Of a stretch of 16,928 nucleotides of DNA, positions 1-9,084 are shown piece by piece. Both the position numbers and the translations under genes were made by a program. The notes under the pieces are model-generated. The model saw only the letters and a list, made by a program, of their open reading frames with translations, searched no databases and was not told where the DNA came from. Source of the DNA: DASXMX01 sp035483795. GTDB taxonomy: Bacteria; Planctomycetota; Phycisphaerae; Tepidisphaerales; Tepidisphaeraceae. Position 1 is the stretch's first letter. Every line of letters begins with the position of its first letter. The stretch lies in assembly GCA_035483795.1 (NCBI GenBank), contig DATHPP010000378.1:1-16928 (forward strand). The letters run 5' to 3'.

Positions 1-687
1 CTGCTGCTGTACAACCGCGCCAACGGGCAATTCGTCAACGGGCTCAAGGGGCAACTGCCTGATGGGCACAAGCCGATCGGTTTTGGCAATCCGGTGGTGG
101 CCAGCACGATGACCTGGCGGCAATGGCGCGAGCTGAACCCGCAGACGAAGGTGATGCGCGGGGACGGGCGGCGCACGAATTCCGCGCAGCCCCCGCCGCA
201 CGAGCCGATTTTGCCACTCAATCCGATGCCGCCGGCAATTCTGGATTACCCCGCCAACAGTTCGATCGTCCTGGTCGGGACCGTGCAGCCGGCCGCCGTC
301 AAATCCGAGCAGGTGGGACCGGACCCGCTGCGCTTGCAGGTGGATCGGGAACCTGTGTTCATATTCCGCGACGCGCCGGGAATGCCGGTCAAGGCGTTTT
401 CCTGCTACCTGAAAAAGCAGGAGCTGTTTCCGCGCTTCCGGCTCGACTTCGAGCACAAATACAAAGGCGCCATGTTCATCGACAGCGATACAGGCTCGGG
501 TTGGTCGGCTGCGGGCACCTGGGTCGGTGGGCTCAAGGAATATCGCAAGGAGTTTGCCGGCACGCGGCTCGCGCCGGTCCCGGTTCAGGACCATCTCTAC
601 TGGGGCGTGATGAAGTTCTGGTATCCGGAACTCAAGCTCGTCACGGCGCAGCAGGACGAAGGCCCTTCAGTCACATCGGGGTCTTGA
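1..687 (+). CDS. DUF3179 domain protein, 5' end missing
   Basis: The reading frame is open from base 1 to the TGA at 685-687, so the gene starts before the window; 228 codons are visible. The pattern is that of DUF3179, a bacterial and archaeal family of unknown function. The first visible residues resemble the family's 'LLLYNR..G..' strand. A segment with TW..W....P.T (codons 109-159) is echoed near the C-terminus by YWGVMKFWYPELKLV, the duplicated half-domain typical of the family. A 'TGSGWSAAGTWVGG' stretch at about 490-525 fits the second half. DUF3179 proteins are usually exported, but the signal peptide would lie outside the window. The gene converges on the small minus-strand gene and overlaps it by 17 bases. 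The family call is from pattern memory; the frame is certain. Confidence 0.78.
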   Translation: MLLYNRANGQFVNGLKGQLPDGHKPIGFGNPVVASTMTWRQWRELNPQTKVMRGDGRRTNSAQPPPHEPILPLNPMPPAILDYPANSSIVLVGTVQPAAVKSEQVGPDPLRLQVDREPVFIFRDAPGMPVKAFSCYLKKQELFPRFRLDFEHKYKGAMFIDSDTGSGWSAAGTWVGGLKEYRKEFAGTRLAPVPVQDHLYWGVMKFWYPELKLVTAQQDEGPSVTSGS

Positions 688-901
688 ACCCCATCGCGCG
701 CATCACGCACCAGCCCGCGCGGGCCTCGAAGATGGCAAAAGCCCCGCTCAGCAGGCACGCCGCAGAAACGAGCCACGCGAGGGTTCCGCCGCCGCTCAGC
801 GCCCAGAAGACGAGCAGCACAACTCCAATGGCGACCAAAATGATTCCGTAGATCAGCCGCGCGAGCTTCCCACGCGAATCAATGTTGCAGCTCAGGGGCA
901 T
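671..901 (-). CDS. Small two-helix membrane protein, DUF2892/YgaP-like
   Basis: This 76-residue protein starts MPLSCNIDSRGK and has two hydrophobic segments, roughly residues 14-32 (LIYGIILVAIGVVLLVFWAL) and 38-55, followed by GWCVMRAMGFKTPM. The CNID start, the two helices and the GWC.MRA.G..TP ending match small planctomycete proteins of the DUF2892 (YgaP-type transmembrane) group. The function is unknown; it should sit in the inner membrane. The frame extends upstream to a TTG at 925. I prefer the ATG at 901 because CNID is normally close to the N-terminus and a purine-rich GGACGGGTGG lies just upstream. The last codons overlap the convergent DUF3179 gene (671-687). It is divergent from pgi, with 98 bases between the two starts. 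Confidence 0.6.
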   Translation of the reverse strand: MPLSCNIDSRGKLARLIYGIILVAIGVVLLVFWALSGGGTLAWLVSAACLLSGAFAIFEARAGWCVMRAMGFKTPM

Positions 902-936
902 TGCCACCCGTCCAAATTCCGGCAATTCAAAAAACG

Positions 937-964
937 TTGCCTTTGTGAAAGCGGATCATACACT
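937..964 (+). promoter_or_regulatory. Candidate promoter of the pgi-manC-ruvX operon
   Basis: TTGCCT (937-942) and TACACT (959-964) are separated by 16 bases and resemble a sigma-70 -35/-10 pair with two mismatches in each box. The leader to the pgi ATG would be about 30 bases. This is the only upstream region available for the three closely packed genes. Planctomycete promoter consensus is poorly known, so this is a weak call. Confidence 0.3.
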
Positions 965-999
965 ACCCGGCTTTCAATCCGCACGTTAAGGGAAGGACA

Positions 1000-2403
<1,404 letters not shown>

Positions 2404-2412
2404 ACTGTTGAT

Positions 2413-3519
2413 ATGGAATACGGCGTGATCATGGCGGGGGGCGCCGGGACGCGGCTTTGGCCGCTCTCGCGGGGAAACCGGCCCAAGCAACTGCTTCCGG
2501 TGGTTCACGGCCGCACGCTTTTGCGGCTGAGCTTCGACCGGCTGCGCGGGCTCCTGCCCGCCGAGCGGATTTTCGTTTGCACCGGCTCCGTGCACGGGCC
2601 GCAGGTCCTGGAGAACCTTCCCGAGCTTCCGGCGGAAAACCTGCTGGGAGAGCCGATCGGGCGGGACACCGCCAACGCCGTCGGTTTTCCCGCCGCCATC
2701 CTTCAGCGCCGCGACAAAGACGCGACCGTCGCGGTTGTCACCGCCGACCACGTTATCGAGCCGATCGACACGTTTCAGTCCTGCGTCAGAAAGGGCTTTC
2801 AGGTGGCGCGGGAGTACCCGCAGATGCTGGTGACCTTCGGAATCGTCCCGTCCCACGGGCACACGGGCCTGGGCTACATTCATCGCGGGGAAGCGCTGCG
2901 TCTGAGCGACGGTTCGGGAGGCGCCTACCGGGTTCAAACCTTCAAGGAGAAGCCGGACAAGGCGACCGCCGATCGCTACGTCGAATCCGGGCGCTATTAC
3001 TGGAACAGCGGGATGTTCGTCTGGCGGTGCGATACGGTGCTGAGCGAGCTGGCCTCACACCTTCCCGAGTCCCACCGCGGCTTGATGAAGATCGCCGACG
3101 CCTGGGACACGCCGGCACGGCAAGTGGTCTTGAGCGAAATTTACCCATCGCTCCCGAAGATCAGCATCGATTATGCGGTCATGGAGCTTGCGGCCCAGCG
3201 CAAGGGCAAGGCGCAGGTTGCGGTGGTCGAGATGCCGGTGCAGTGGCTCGATGTGGGCTCGTGGCCGGCGCTGGCCGAGACGCTGCCGATGGATGAGCAC
3301 AACAACGCCACGCAGGGCAGCGCGTGCGTCTTCCTCGACGCCGAGGACAACATTGTTGTCAGCGACGATCCCGAGCATCTGGTCAGCACCATCGGACTCA
3401 ACGACATGATCATCGTCCACACCCGCGACGCGACGCTGGTCTGCCCCAAGAACGCCGCCGAACGCGTGAAGGAACTCGTGGGCAAGGTGAAGGAAAAATA
3501 CAGCGGCAGGTATCAGTAG
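2413..3519 (+). CDS. manC: Mannose-1-phosphate guanylyltransferase
   Basis: The enzyme makes GDP-mannose from mannose-1-phosphate and GTP in the cytoplasm, supplying mannose, fucose or rhamnose-type sugars to glycan synthesis. The 368-residue protein opens with the nucleotidyltransferase signature GGAGTRLWPLSR..PKQ (9-26). It also has EPIGRDTANAV at about 78-88, the DH of TADHV as metal-binding candidate, WNSGMFVW (197-204) and WLDVGSW (278-284), all typical of the GMP family. It is the single-domain form, lacking the C-terminal cupin phosphomannose isomerase seen in bifunctional AlgA/XanB/ManC, so isomerase activity must come from elsewhere. It starts nine bases after the pgi stop and ends six bases before ruvX, so it is almost certainly co-transcribed with both. 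A different sugar-1-phosphate nucleotidyltransferase is possible but less likely. Confidence 0.92.
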   Translation: MEYGVIMAGGAGTRLWPLSRGNRPKQLLPVVHGRTLLRLSFDRLRGLLPAERIFVCTGSVHGPQVLENLPELPAENLLGEPIGRDTANAVGFPAAILQRRDKDATVAVVTADHVIEPIDTFQSCVRKGFQVAREYPQMLVTFGIVPSHGHTGLGYIHRGEALRLSDGSGGAYRVQTFKEKPDKATADRYVESGRYYWNSGMFVWRCDTVLSELASHLPESHRGLMKIADAWDTPARQVVLSEIYPSLPKISIDYAVMELAAQRKGKAQVAVVEMPVQWLDVGSWPALAETLPMDEHNNATQGSACVFLDAEDNIVVSDDPEHLVSTIGLNDMIIVHTRDATLVCPKNAAERVKELVGKVKEKYSGRYQ

Positions 3520-3525
3520 AGTTTC

Positions 3526-4032
3526 ATGCGTACTCTGGCGGTTGATCTGGGATCGCGACGCGTGGGTTTGGCGGTCAGCGACGAAGGCGGCAAGTTCGCC
3601 ACGCCCTATGACGTGCTCACGGTCGGTTCGTCCGACGATGCACTGGCGCCGATCGCGGAACTGATCGCCCGGGAGGGAGTCGATCGGGTGATCGTCGGGC
3701 TCCCGCTCAACATGGATGACACCGCGGGCCCGGCGGCTACGGCCGCAATGCAATGGGGACAAAAGCTTCAAGATCGCTGCGGAATTTCCGTCACCTTCGT
3801 CGACGAGCGGCTCAGCAGCTTTGAAGCCGAACATCGGCTCAGCGAGCGAAAACGCGCCGGCGAAAAAATCACCCGCGGCCAGAAAAAACGGATGCTCGAC
3901 GCCCACGCCGCCGCGACGATCCTTCAGGAATTCCTCGACGGAAAGCTTCCCGCCATCGCCGCGACGGACCCGCAAGGAAAGCAGATTTCAAAAAAGGAGG
4001 ACGACCGCGGATCACGCCGATCGCACGGATAG
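3526..4032 (+). CDS. ruvX: YqgF/RuvX nuclease (pre-16S rRNA processing)
   Basis: YqgF-family RNase H-fold proteins take part in maturation of the 16S rRNA 5' end and were long annotated as putative Holliday junction resolvases. The 168 residues show the expected order: AVDLGSRRVGLAVSD with Asp7, VIVGLPLNMD (55-64), FVDERLSS with Glu94, and LDAHAAATIL with Asp125. These three acidic residues are the presumed metal-binding set. The start ATG lies six bases after manC. The protein is longer than the usual 135-150 residues. Its last eleven or so residues (EDDRGSRRSHG) are encoded inside the left arm of the inverted repeat at 3998-4082, so the tail is repeat-derived rather than conserved. It is the last gene of the operon and faces the lactonase-like gene. 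Confidence 0.93.
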   Translation: MRTLAVDLGSRRVGLAVSDEGGKFATPYDVLTVGSSDDALAPIAELIAREGVDRVIVGLPLNMDDTAGPAATAAMQWGQKLQDRCGISVTFVDERLSSFEAEHRLSERKRAGEKITRGQKKRMLDAHAAATILQEFLDGKLPAIAATDPQGKQISKKEDDRGSRRSHG

Positions 4033-4082
4033 GAAAGAATCGAATCCCATCCGCGCGCTCTGCGGGATCCGCGGTTCGTCCT
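3998..4082. repeat. Imperfect inverted repeat, likely dispersed element and two-way terminator
   Basis: The left arm (3998-4030) and right arm (4049-4082) pair along their length with an 18-base loop (4031-4048). The inner 26 bases of each arm match at 22 positions, and the outer part (AGGACGA against TTCGTCCT) pairs with one bulged base. Units resembling CGCGGATCA recur about every nine bases. This resembles a dispersed CGCGGAT-type palindromic repeat I recall from planctomycetes and other environmental genomes (memory, not a search). It begins inside ruvX, contains the ruvX stop and lies between two convergent genes, so it could end transcription in both directions. There is no clear T-run. 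Confidence 0.75.
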
Positions 4083-4124
4083 TTGCCGCCTGCCTTCGTG
4101 GCAATCGATCACAAATGTTTCACG

Positions 4125-5465
4125 TCACCGAATTGCCACGTCGCTGAAGCCGTGGTCGTGGCCGTCAGCATCACCGCCGAAGCTGCGCACGATGGCGAGT
4201 CCCTGAATCCGCGCGGTGGCCGGGACGTCCGTGGTCGAGAACGTCACCGGGGGATTGGTCTCGCTGAGCGTTCCGTCGGAAGCGACGGTCAATGCATGCA
4301 CGGCGTTGCCTTGTGGGAAGTCGTGATTGGCGGCGGTCGTCTGCGTGATCACGTCCAGCGAATCACCCGACGGGTCCAGTGCCAGCTCGAAGGACGCAAC
4401 CGGCGCCTTGGTCGCACCGGCCGGGGCCGGCGGGAGCGCCAGCTTGAAATCCTGGATCTCCACCGGCTTCAGCGGGTCGGCCAGCGAATATACGCCGATC
4501 GAGCTGGTCCCGGTGTTCGAAGCATACAGGTATTTCCCGTCGGCGCTGACGACGACCCAGCAGGGTCCGTTGCCCTGGTCAGCAACCGCGCGGACGAAGG
4601 TCACCTTCCCACTGGCGTCGTAAGTGAACACGCCGATCTCGCTGGCGCCGACCAGGCCGGCGTAAATGATCCGTTGCGTGGGGTGCGTCGTCAGTCCCAG
4701 CACTGGCGTGGCCGGGGTCGTGCCAACGGCGCCGCCCGGCGCCGCCTGGAGCGTGCCGTCGGCGGCGATCTGGAACGGATCGATCGTATTGCCCAGCGGC
4801 GGCGTCGGGTTGGTCGGGATCCCGAAGTTGTCGCCGAACACGAATTTCCCGTCCCGGGAAATCAGCGTCTGCGACGGGGACAGCCCCAGCGGCAGCGTCA
4901 CCGTGGAATTGGGGATCGGCGACAGCGAGCCGTCGTGATTGACATTGAATCCCGTGTAATTGGGTGCGATGGTGGCGGTGGCGGCCTGAAGCGCGTTGCC
5001 GCGGTTGGAAACGTACAGCCGGCCATTGGCAAAGCCGACGCTGTCCGGCTGCGTTCCGCCCGAATCGAACGTTCCGACCAGCGTCAGGTTGCCGTTGTGG
5101 TGGATTCGGAAGACGGCGATCGAATTGCTGCCCTGGTTCACCGCGAACAGCAGCCGGCCATTCGGGCTGGCGATGACTTCCTGGTCAGAATCGTCGGGCC
5201 CGAGCCCCTGCGTGGGGTTGGCTTGGCCGGTGCCGCCCGTGAGGAACGTGCCGATCTGGTGCAGCGAGCCGTCCGCAGGGTCCCGGCGCAGGGCGATGAC
5301 CGCGTTCTTGCCCGGCGTGGGGTTGTTGGACTCGGTGTAGACCGTCGTCACTTGCCCGTGATCAAAACCCTGCCCGTCAAACGGCGCGGAAACCGAAAGC
5401 AGCTTTCGGCTCTCCAGCGGCTCGAACGCCCGCTCACTCAATTTGCCTCTCTTGATTTTCGACAT
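4125..5465 (-). CDS. Lactonase-type beta-propeller protein with LEPR-XLL-like N-terminus
   Basis: The 446-residue protein begins with a basic stretch and FEPLESRKLLS (14-24), close to the LEPR-XLL motif found at the N-terminus of many exported planctomycete proteins. The rest is built from repeated propeller blades, for example IASPNGRLLFAVNQGSNSI, FANGRLYVSNRGN and VSADGKYLYASNTGTSSI. These fit the seven-bladed lactonase family PF10282 (6-phosphogluconolactonase-like). Given the exported-type N-terminus, a true pentose-phosphate role is unlikely; an extracellular or surface binding protein or a lactonase of unknown substrate fits better. No normal hydrophobic signal peptide precedes the motif. 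The ATG at 5465 has GGAAAGGATGAG upstream. The C-terminus is rich in Asp/His (GGDADGHDHG). It is divergent from the other LEPR-XLL gene and convergent with ruvX. Confidence 0.83.
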   Translation of the reverse strand: MSKIKRGKLSERAFEPLESRKLLSVSAPFDGQGFDHGQVTTVYTESNNPTPGKNAVIALRRDPADGSLHQIGTFLTGGTGQANPTQGLGPDDSDQEVIASPNGRLLFAVNQGSNSIAVFRIHHNGNLTLVGTFDSGGTQPDSVGFANGRLYVSNRGNALQAATATIAPNYTGFNVNHDGSLSPIPNSTVTLPLGLSPSQTLISRDGKFVFGDNFGIPTNPTPPLGNTIDPFQIAADGTLQAAPGGAVGTTPATPVLGLTTHPTQRIIYAGLVGASEIGVFTYDASGKVTFVRAVADQGNGPCWVVVSADGKYLYASNTGTSSIGVYSLADPLKPVEIQDFKLALPPAPAGATKAPVASFELALDPSGDSLDVITQTTAANHDFPQGNAVHALTVASDGTLSETNPPVTFSTTDVPATARIQGLAIVRSFGGDADGHDHGFSDVAIR

Positions 5466-5761
5466 CTCTCATCCTTTCCAGATCGCGCGGATTCCCTGCG
5501 GGCGCAGACGAACACCGTCCGGCGCCCAACTGCATAACGAAGCAGGAGGGTTTGCGACTGCCGATCTTGGTCGAAGGCCGCGGCGATTCCTGACAACGCA
5601 CGGACAGGTCTTTTGGATGGAGACGAAAATGAAATCTCGGAAGACCGCGCTGAGAATTCCCCGTGACTATCACGATCGCATAACGTAAAATTGCCCCACC
5701 GGTTCCGCTGCATAATTTGATTCGCTGTTGCCCCAATCCAGTCGTTGGAAGGAGAAGGCTC
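5466..5761. other. Divergent intergenic region between two LEPR-XLL genes
   Basis: These 296 bases separate the starts of the lactonase-like gene (minus) and the FG-GAP gene (plus) and must hold both promoters. Towards the plus gene there is an AT-richer patch around 5680-5720 with TTGCCC (5691-5696) and CATAAT/TAATTT (5711-5718). The spacing of 14 to 16 bases is poor to marginal, so I do not call a promoter with confidence. A strong ribosome site, AAGGAGAAGG, lies just before 5762. A 23-codon frame starting ATG at 5617 is present but has no supporting feature. No clear hairpin or repeat was seen. Confidence 0.5.
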
Positions 5762-8251
5762 ATGTCTGTATTTCCAGCACGCCGTCGCGTGAGTCGATTG
5801 CGCGTTCTTTCCAAATCGAACATGCAGAAGAGAACGGGCCCGGGTTGCGTATGTGAGCCGGTCGAACGCCGCGTGCTTCTTTCCGTTGCATCTTTCGCCA
5901 CGCCGCAATCGGTTTCTGTGTCCGGCGCCCGGGCGCCGGTGGTTGCGGCCCGCTTCAACGGCTCCGGCCATCCGATCGATCTTGCCGTCGCCACGGCGAC
6001 CGCGGTGCAAATCCTGACCGGCAGCTCCAACGGCACCTTCACTCTCGGCAGCAGCGTCCCGTTCCCGGCCAATTCCGCCGCCGAGAGTCCGTTCCAAGTC
6101 GGGAATTACAGCGGCAGCGGAACTTCAGACATTGTGCTGGACTCGCATGACTCGGGCACCGGCGACGGAGACATCACCTACCAAACCGACAACGGGAACG
6201 GCACGTTTACCGCCGGCAGCGTCAGCACCATCACCGATGGCGGCAACGGCTTCACTCCCGTTTCCGGAAGGACCGGCGATTTCAACGGCGACGGCGAAAG
6301 CGACCTGGCGATCATCGGAAAGCCGGGGACCGGCAGCCAGCTCGTCCTGGCAATTCTCATCAGCAATGGCGACGGGACCTTCACCGAAAAGGCGGACTAT
6401 CCCATCGCCGGCTCCAACGCCGCCGGCAGTATTTCCAACGAGGAGGTTTTCACCGGCATCACCAACGAGATCGTCGTCTACGACGGCAGCGGCGGAAACC
6501 TCGACGTGTTCAGCGGCGTCGGCGACGGGACCTTCACCCAACTGACACCCACGCCCCTCGCCGCCGGCCTGCTCGCCCTGGCGACTGTTGCCGGCACCCC
6601 GGACCTGGCCGTTGCGGATGGAAACCAGGTTTCGTTGCTGTTGAACCAGGGCGATGGCACTTTCCAGGCCGACCCGCAGGGGCCGATCACGCTCGGCGGT
6701 CCGATCACCGCACTGGCCACCGGCGATTTCAACCTCGACGGCAATCTCGACATCATCACCAACCAGGGCATCCTGTTCGGCAACGGCGACGGCACCTTCA
6801 ATACCACACCCCAGGCGCTGCCCGTCAGCATCGGCGGTGGCAACAACTTCTCCAATACGTCGCAGGCCGTCGACATCCTCTCAAACGGCCGGCAGGGTTT
6901 TGTCGGCTTCGCGGCTGCCGGGAATGCCGTCGTCTCCGCCGTCAACGACTCGCACGTCGGCGTTTCCATCGATCTGGAGTCGAGCAACAATCCGGCCAAT
7001 CCGGGCTCCGACGTGCAGTTTACCGCCACCGTTTCCTCCGCGGCCTCCAGCATCACCGCGACGCCGACGGGAGAAGTGACGTTCTTCAACGGCGCAAACG
7101 CCCTGGGTATGAAACCCCTGTCCAGCGGGACCGCGACTTACGACGCCGGCTCGAGCCTGAGCGGTTCCAATTCCATCACCGCCCAATACAGCGGCGACGC
7201 AACCTTCAGCGCCGCCACGTCCTCGCCACTGGCCCAGACCGTAACCGCCCCCACGTTGACAAGCTTTGTGTCCAACGAGAATCCTTCCCAGGCCGGCGAC
7301 GACGTCGTGTTTACCGCGACGGTGAGCGGAAACGACGGCGCCGGCGACGTGCCCAGCGGCAACGTCGAATTCTTCGATAACGGCACAGACCTCGGGGGCG
7401 GTTCGCTCGATTCCACCGGCAGCGCCACCTTCGACACGACCGGGAGCCTTCCGCTCGGTTCGAACTCCATCTCCGCGCAATATCAGGGCGATTCCAATTT
7501 TTCCGCGAGCTCCTCAACCCCATTGACGCAGATCGTCAACCAGCCGCAGCTCAGCCCCGCCGTCACGGCGACCACGTTGCCGAGCGCGATCGTCGCCGGC
7601 GCCGCCGTGCACGGCACCGTCTCGATATCGCTGACCAACCACACCACCAGCGAAGTCTCCGCCCAGAAGATCACCGTCTTCGCTTCGGGCGACGGCGCGA
7701 TTGTCAACGCCACGCCGGTGGTTTCGGAGACTTCCAACCACGGCATTTCCATCAAGCCCGGACAAACCGTGGTCCTGAAGTTGACGGTGAAATCCCTGCC
7801 GGCCGGCCTCGCCAACGGAACCTACAAGCTGCTGGCCCAGGTGAGCAGTTCGCTCAATCAGGTCAGCAACTCGTCAACGGGCCCGTCGGTGACCGTCGCC
7901 GCCCCGTTCGTGCATCTTGCCGGGGCCGGCGGCACAGGCATTGTCAAGCCCGGAACGCTGGCGCTGGGCAAGTCGGGCATCCTGACCCTCACGCTGAGCA
8001 ACGCCGGAAACATCCAGTCCGGCGCCGCCTCGATCAACATCGGACTTTCCACCGACGGCCAGACCGAATCGACCGAGCTCCAAAGTTCATCGGCCGCCAT
8101 CAAGGTCAAGCCGGGCCACTCCGGCGTGCTCCACCTTCACCTCAAAATTCCCTCGACCGTCGTGCCGGGCGCCTATCACGCCTACGTCTCCGTCACCGAC
8201 GACGGCGACACCGCCACCATCATCGGCCCGGCGTTCACGGTCGTGACGTGA
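5762..8251 (+). CDS. Exported FG-GAP / Ig-like / CARDB-like surface protein with LEPR-XLL-like N-terminus
   Basis: This 829-residue protein is probably surface-exposed or secreted. A basic N-terminus leads to CEPVERRVLLS (31-41), an LEPR-XLL-like motif. Residues about 60-385 form an FG-GAP/VCBS propeller: six N/GDGTF-type strands are visible, with calcium-binding loops GDFNGDGESD and GDFNLDGNLD. Two Ig-like repeats follow (about 400-495 and 495-593), each with FTATVS, FFNG/FFDNG, SNSI.AQY.GD..FSA and a Thr/Ser-rich end. Two CARDB-like beta-domains finish the protein (about 598-710 and 713-829). There is no LPXTG, PEP-CTERM or transmembrane anchor. The frame continues upstream to a TTG at 5717, but the ATG at 5762 with AAGGAGAAGG six or so bases before it is clearly better. 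The role is probably adhesion or matrix binding. It ends 27 bases from the convergent glycosyltransferase. Confidence 0.88.
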   Translation: MSVFPARRRVSRLRVLSKSNMQKRTGPGCVCEPVERRVLLSVASFATPQSVSVSGARAPVVAARFNGSGHPIDLAVATATAVQILTGSSNGTFTLGSSVPFPANSAAESPFQVGNYSGSGTSDIVLDSHDSGTGDGDITYQTDNGNGTFTAGSVSTITDGGNGFTPVSGRTGDFNGDGESDLAIIGKPGTGSQLVLAILISNGDGTFTEKADYPIAGSNAAGSISNEEVFTGITNEIVVYDGSGGNLDVFSGVGDGTFTQLTPTPLAAGLLALATVAGTPDLAVADGNQVSLLLNQGDGTFQADPQGPITLGGPITALATGDFNLDGNLDIITNQGILFGNGDGTFNTTPQALPVSIGGGNNFSNTSQAVDILSNGRQGFVGFAAAGNAVVSAVNDSHVGVSIDLESSNNPANPGSDVQFTATVSSAASSITATPTGEVTFFNGANALGMKPLSSGTATYDAGSSLSGSNSITAQYSGDATFSAATSSPLAQTVTAPTLTSFVSNENPSQAGDDVVFTATVSGNDGAGDVPSGNVEFFDNGTDLGGGSLDSTGSATFDTTGSLPLGSNSISAQYQGDSNFSASSSTPLTQIVNQPQLSPAVTATTLPSAIVAGAAVHGTVSISLTNHTTSEVSAQKITVFASGDGAIVNATPVVSETSNHGISIKPGQTVVLKLTVKSLPAGLANGTYKLLAQVSSSLNQVSNSSTGPSVTVAAPFVHLAGAGGTGIVKPGTLALGKSGILTLTLSNAGNIQSGAASINIGLSTDGQTESTELQSSSAAIKVKPGHSGVLHLHLKIPSTVVPGAYHAYVSVTDDGDTATIIGPAFTVVT

Positions 8252-8252
8252 T

Positions 8253-8277
8253 ACTCCGCGGGTGGTCTACGCGGGGT
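8253..8277. terminator. Hairpin between convergent genes, possible two-way terminator
   Basis: ACTCCGCG (8253-8260) pairs with CGCGGGGT (8270-8277) through eight pairs including one G-T wobble, around a nine-base loop. It fills the 27-base gap between the stop codons of the FG-GAP gene and the minus-strand glycosyltransferase. There is no long T-run, so efficiency is uncertain. Confidence 0.4.
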
Positions 8278-8278
8278 T

Positions 8279-9025
8279 CTATTCGCTGTCCCACGCCGGT
8301 GTCATCAGCTCGACCAGCTCCTGGCGCGTCCGGCAACTGGCGATGCCGGTACGCATGCCGCGCTGGGGCATGACGTCGAGCTGGCCGGCGTGCTTCTGAC
8401 GGAAGGCCTGCTCGTAGCGCTCCCAGTCGGCGTTCCAGTTGCCGGTCGACCAGTGCAACAGCAGCAGATCGCAGCCGACGGCCAGACGAAATCCGGCCTG
8501 GTAGGCGCGGAAGGAGAAATCGACGTCGTAGCCGTGGAAGCCGTCGAACGTCTGGGCGTCGAAAGGGACGGCCTGCGCGACTTCGCGTTTGGCGCACATG
8601 AAGACGCCATCCAGGATTTTGATGTTGCTGATGTGACGCGCCGGCACTCCCCAGAGCCAGACGCCAAACAGGTTGGTCTGCGGATCGAAGCTGGCGACCT
8701 GGCCGAAAATGTGGGGCGGGCAGGCGTTGGCCCACTTGCCGCTGACGACTCGCCGGGCGCCTGCGACGCCGACGAGGTCGGCGCGCTGCATGTGGCCAAG
8801 CAGTTTTTCCTTGAAGTCGGAGGAGAGGATTTCGATGTCATCGTGGCAGAAGATGACCAGCTCGCCGGTCGCGTGCGGCAGCGCGCGGTTGTACCCCTCG
8901 GCAAGTCCTTTGGCATCCTGCACGCGGATCACGTGAATCGAATCGGCGCCGAACGCCTGCGCGAAACTGTCGGTAACGCGGGCGAACTTCTGATCGTCGA
9001 TGCTACAGATGATGACCGAGATCAT
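8279..9025 (-). CDS. Family 2-type glycosyltransferase
   Basis: This 248-residue GT-A-fold glycosyltransferase starts MISVIICSIDDQKFARV, as in the Glyco_tranf_2_5 (PF13712) group. GLAEGYNRAL (40-49) is followed by the metal/nucleotide-binding HDDIE (61-65). HGYDVDFSFRA (164-174), followed by an LLLHWSTGNW segment, matches the acceptor/base end of the family. It should transfer a sugar from a nucleotide donor at the cytoplasmic face; the substrate cannot be read from sequence. The frame stays open to 9262, but those 79 extra residues run through the inverted repeat at 9133-9219 and are low-complexity Arg/Pro/Gly. The family's N-terminal beta-strand begins exactly at the Met at 9025. A GGAG lies eleven bases upstream, a somewhat long spacing. 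It is divergent from the GH20-PQQ gene. Confidence 0.86.
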   Translation of the reverse strand: MISVIICSIDDQKFARVTDSFAQAFGADSIHVIRVQDAKGLAEGYNRALPHATGELVIFCHDDIEILSSDFKEKLLGHMQRADLVGVAGARRVVSGKWANACPPHIFGQVASFDPQTNLFGVWLWGVPARHISNIKILDGVFMCAKREVAQAVPFDAQTFDGFHGYDVDFSFRAYQAGFRLAVGCDLLLLHWSTGNWNADWERYEQAFRQKHAGQLDVMPQRGMRTGIASCRTRQELVELMTPAWDSE

Positions 9026-9084
9026 TGGCGCGATGTCTCCAGTTGATGCGGGCAACATGATAGCCGGACCGGTACAATCCTGTG

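Noticed and set aside
4083..5537. 484-codon open frame on the plus strand
   Set aside because: It is antisense to the lactonase-like propeller, which has repeated blades, an LEPR-XLL-like motif and a ribosome site. The plus translation shows only shadow-type composition.
5617..5688. 23-codon frame (METKMKSRKT...) in the divergent gap
   Set aside because: It is too short, has no clear ribosome site and no recognisable feature.
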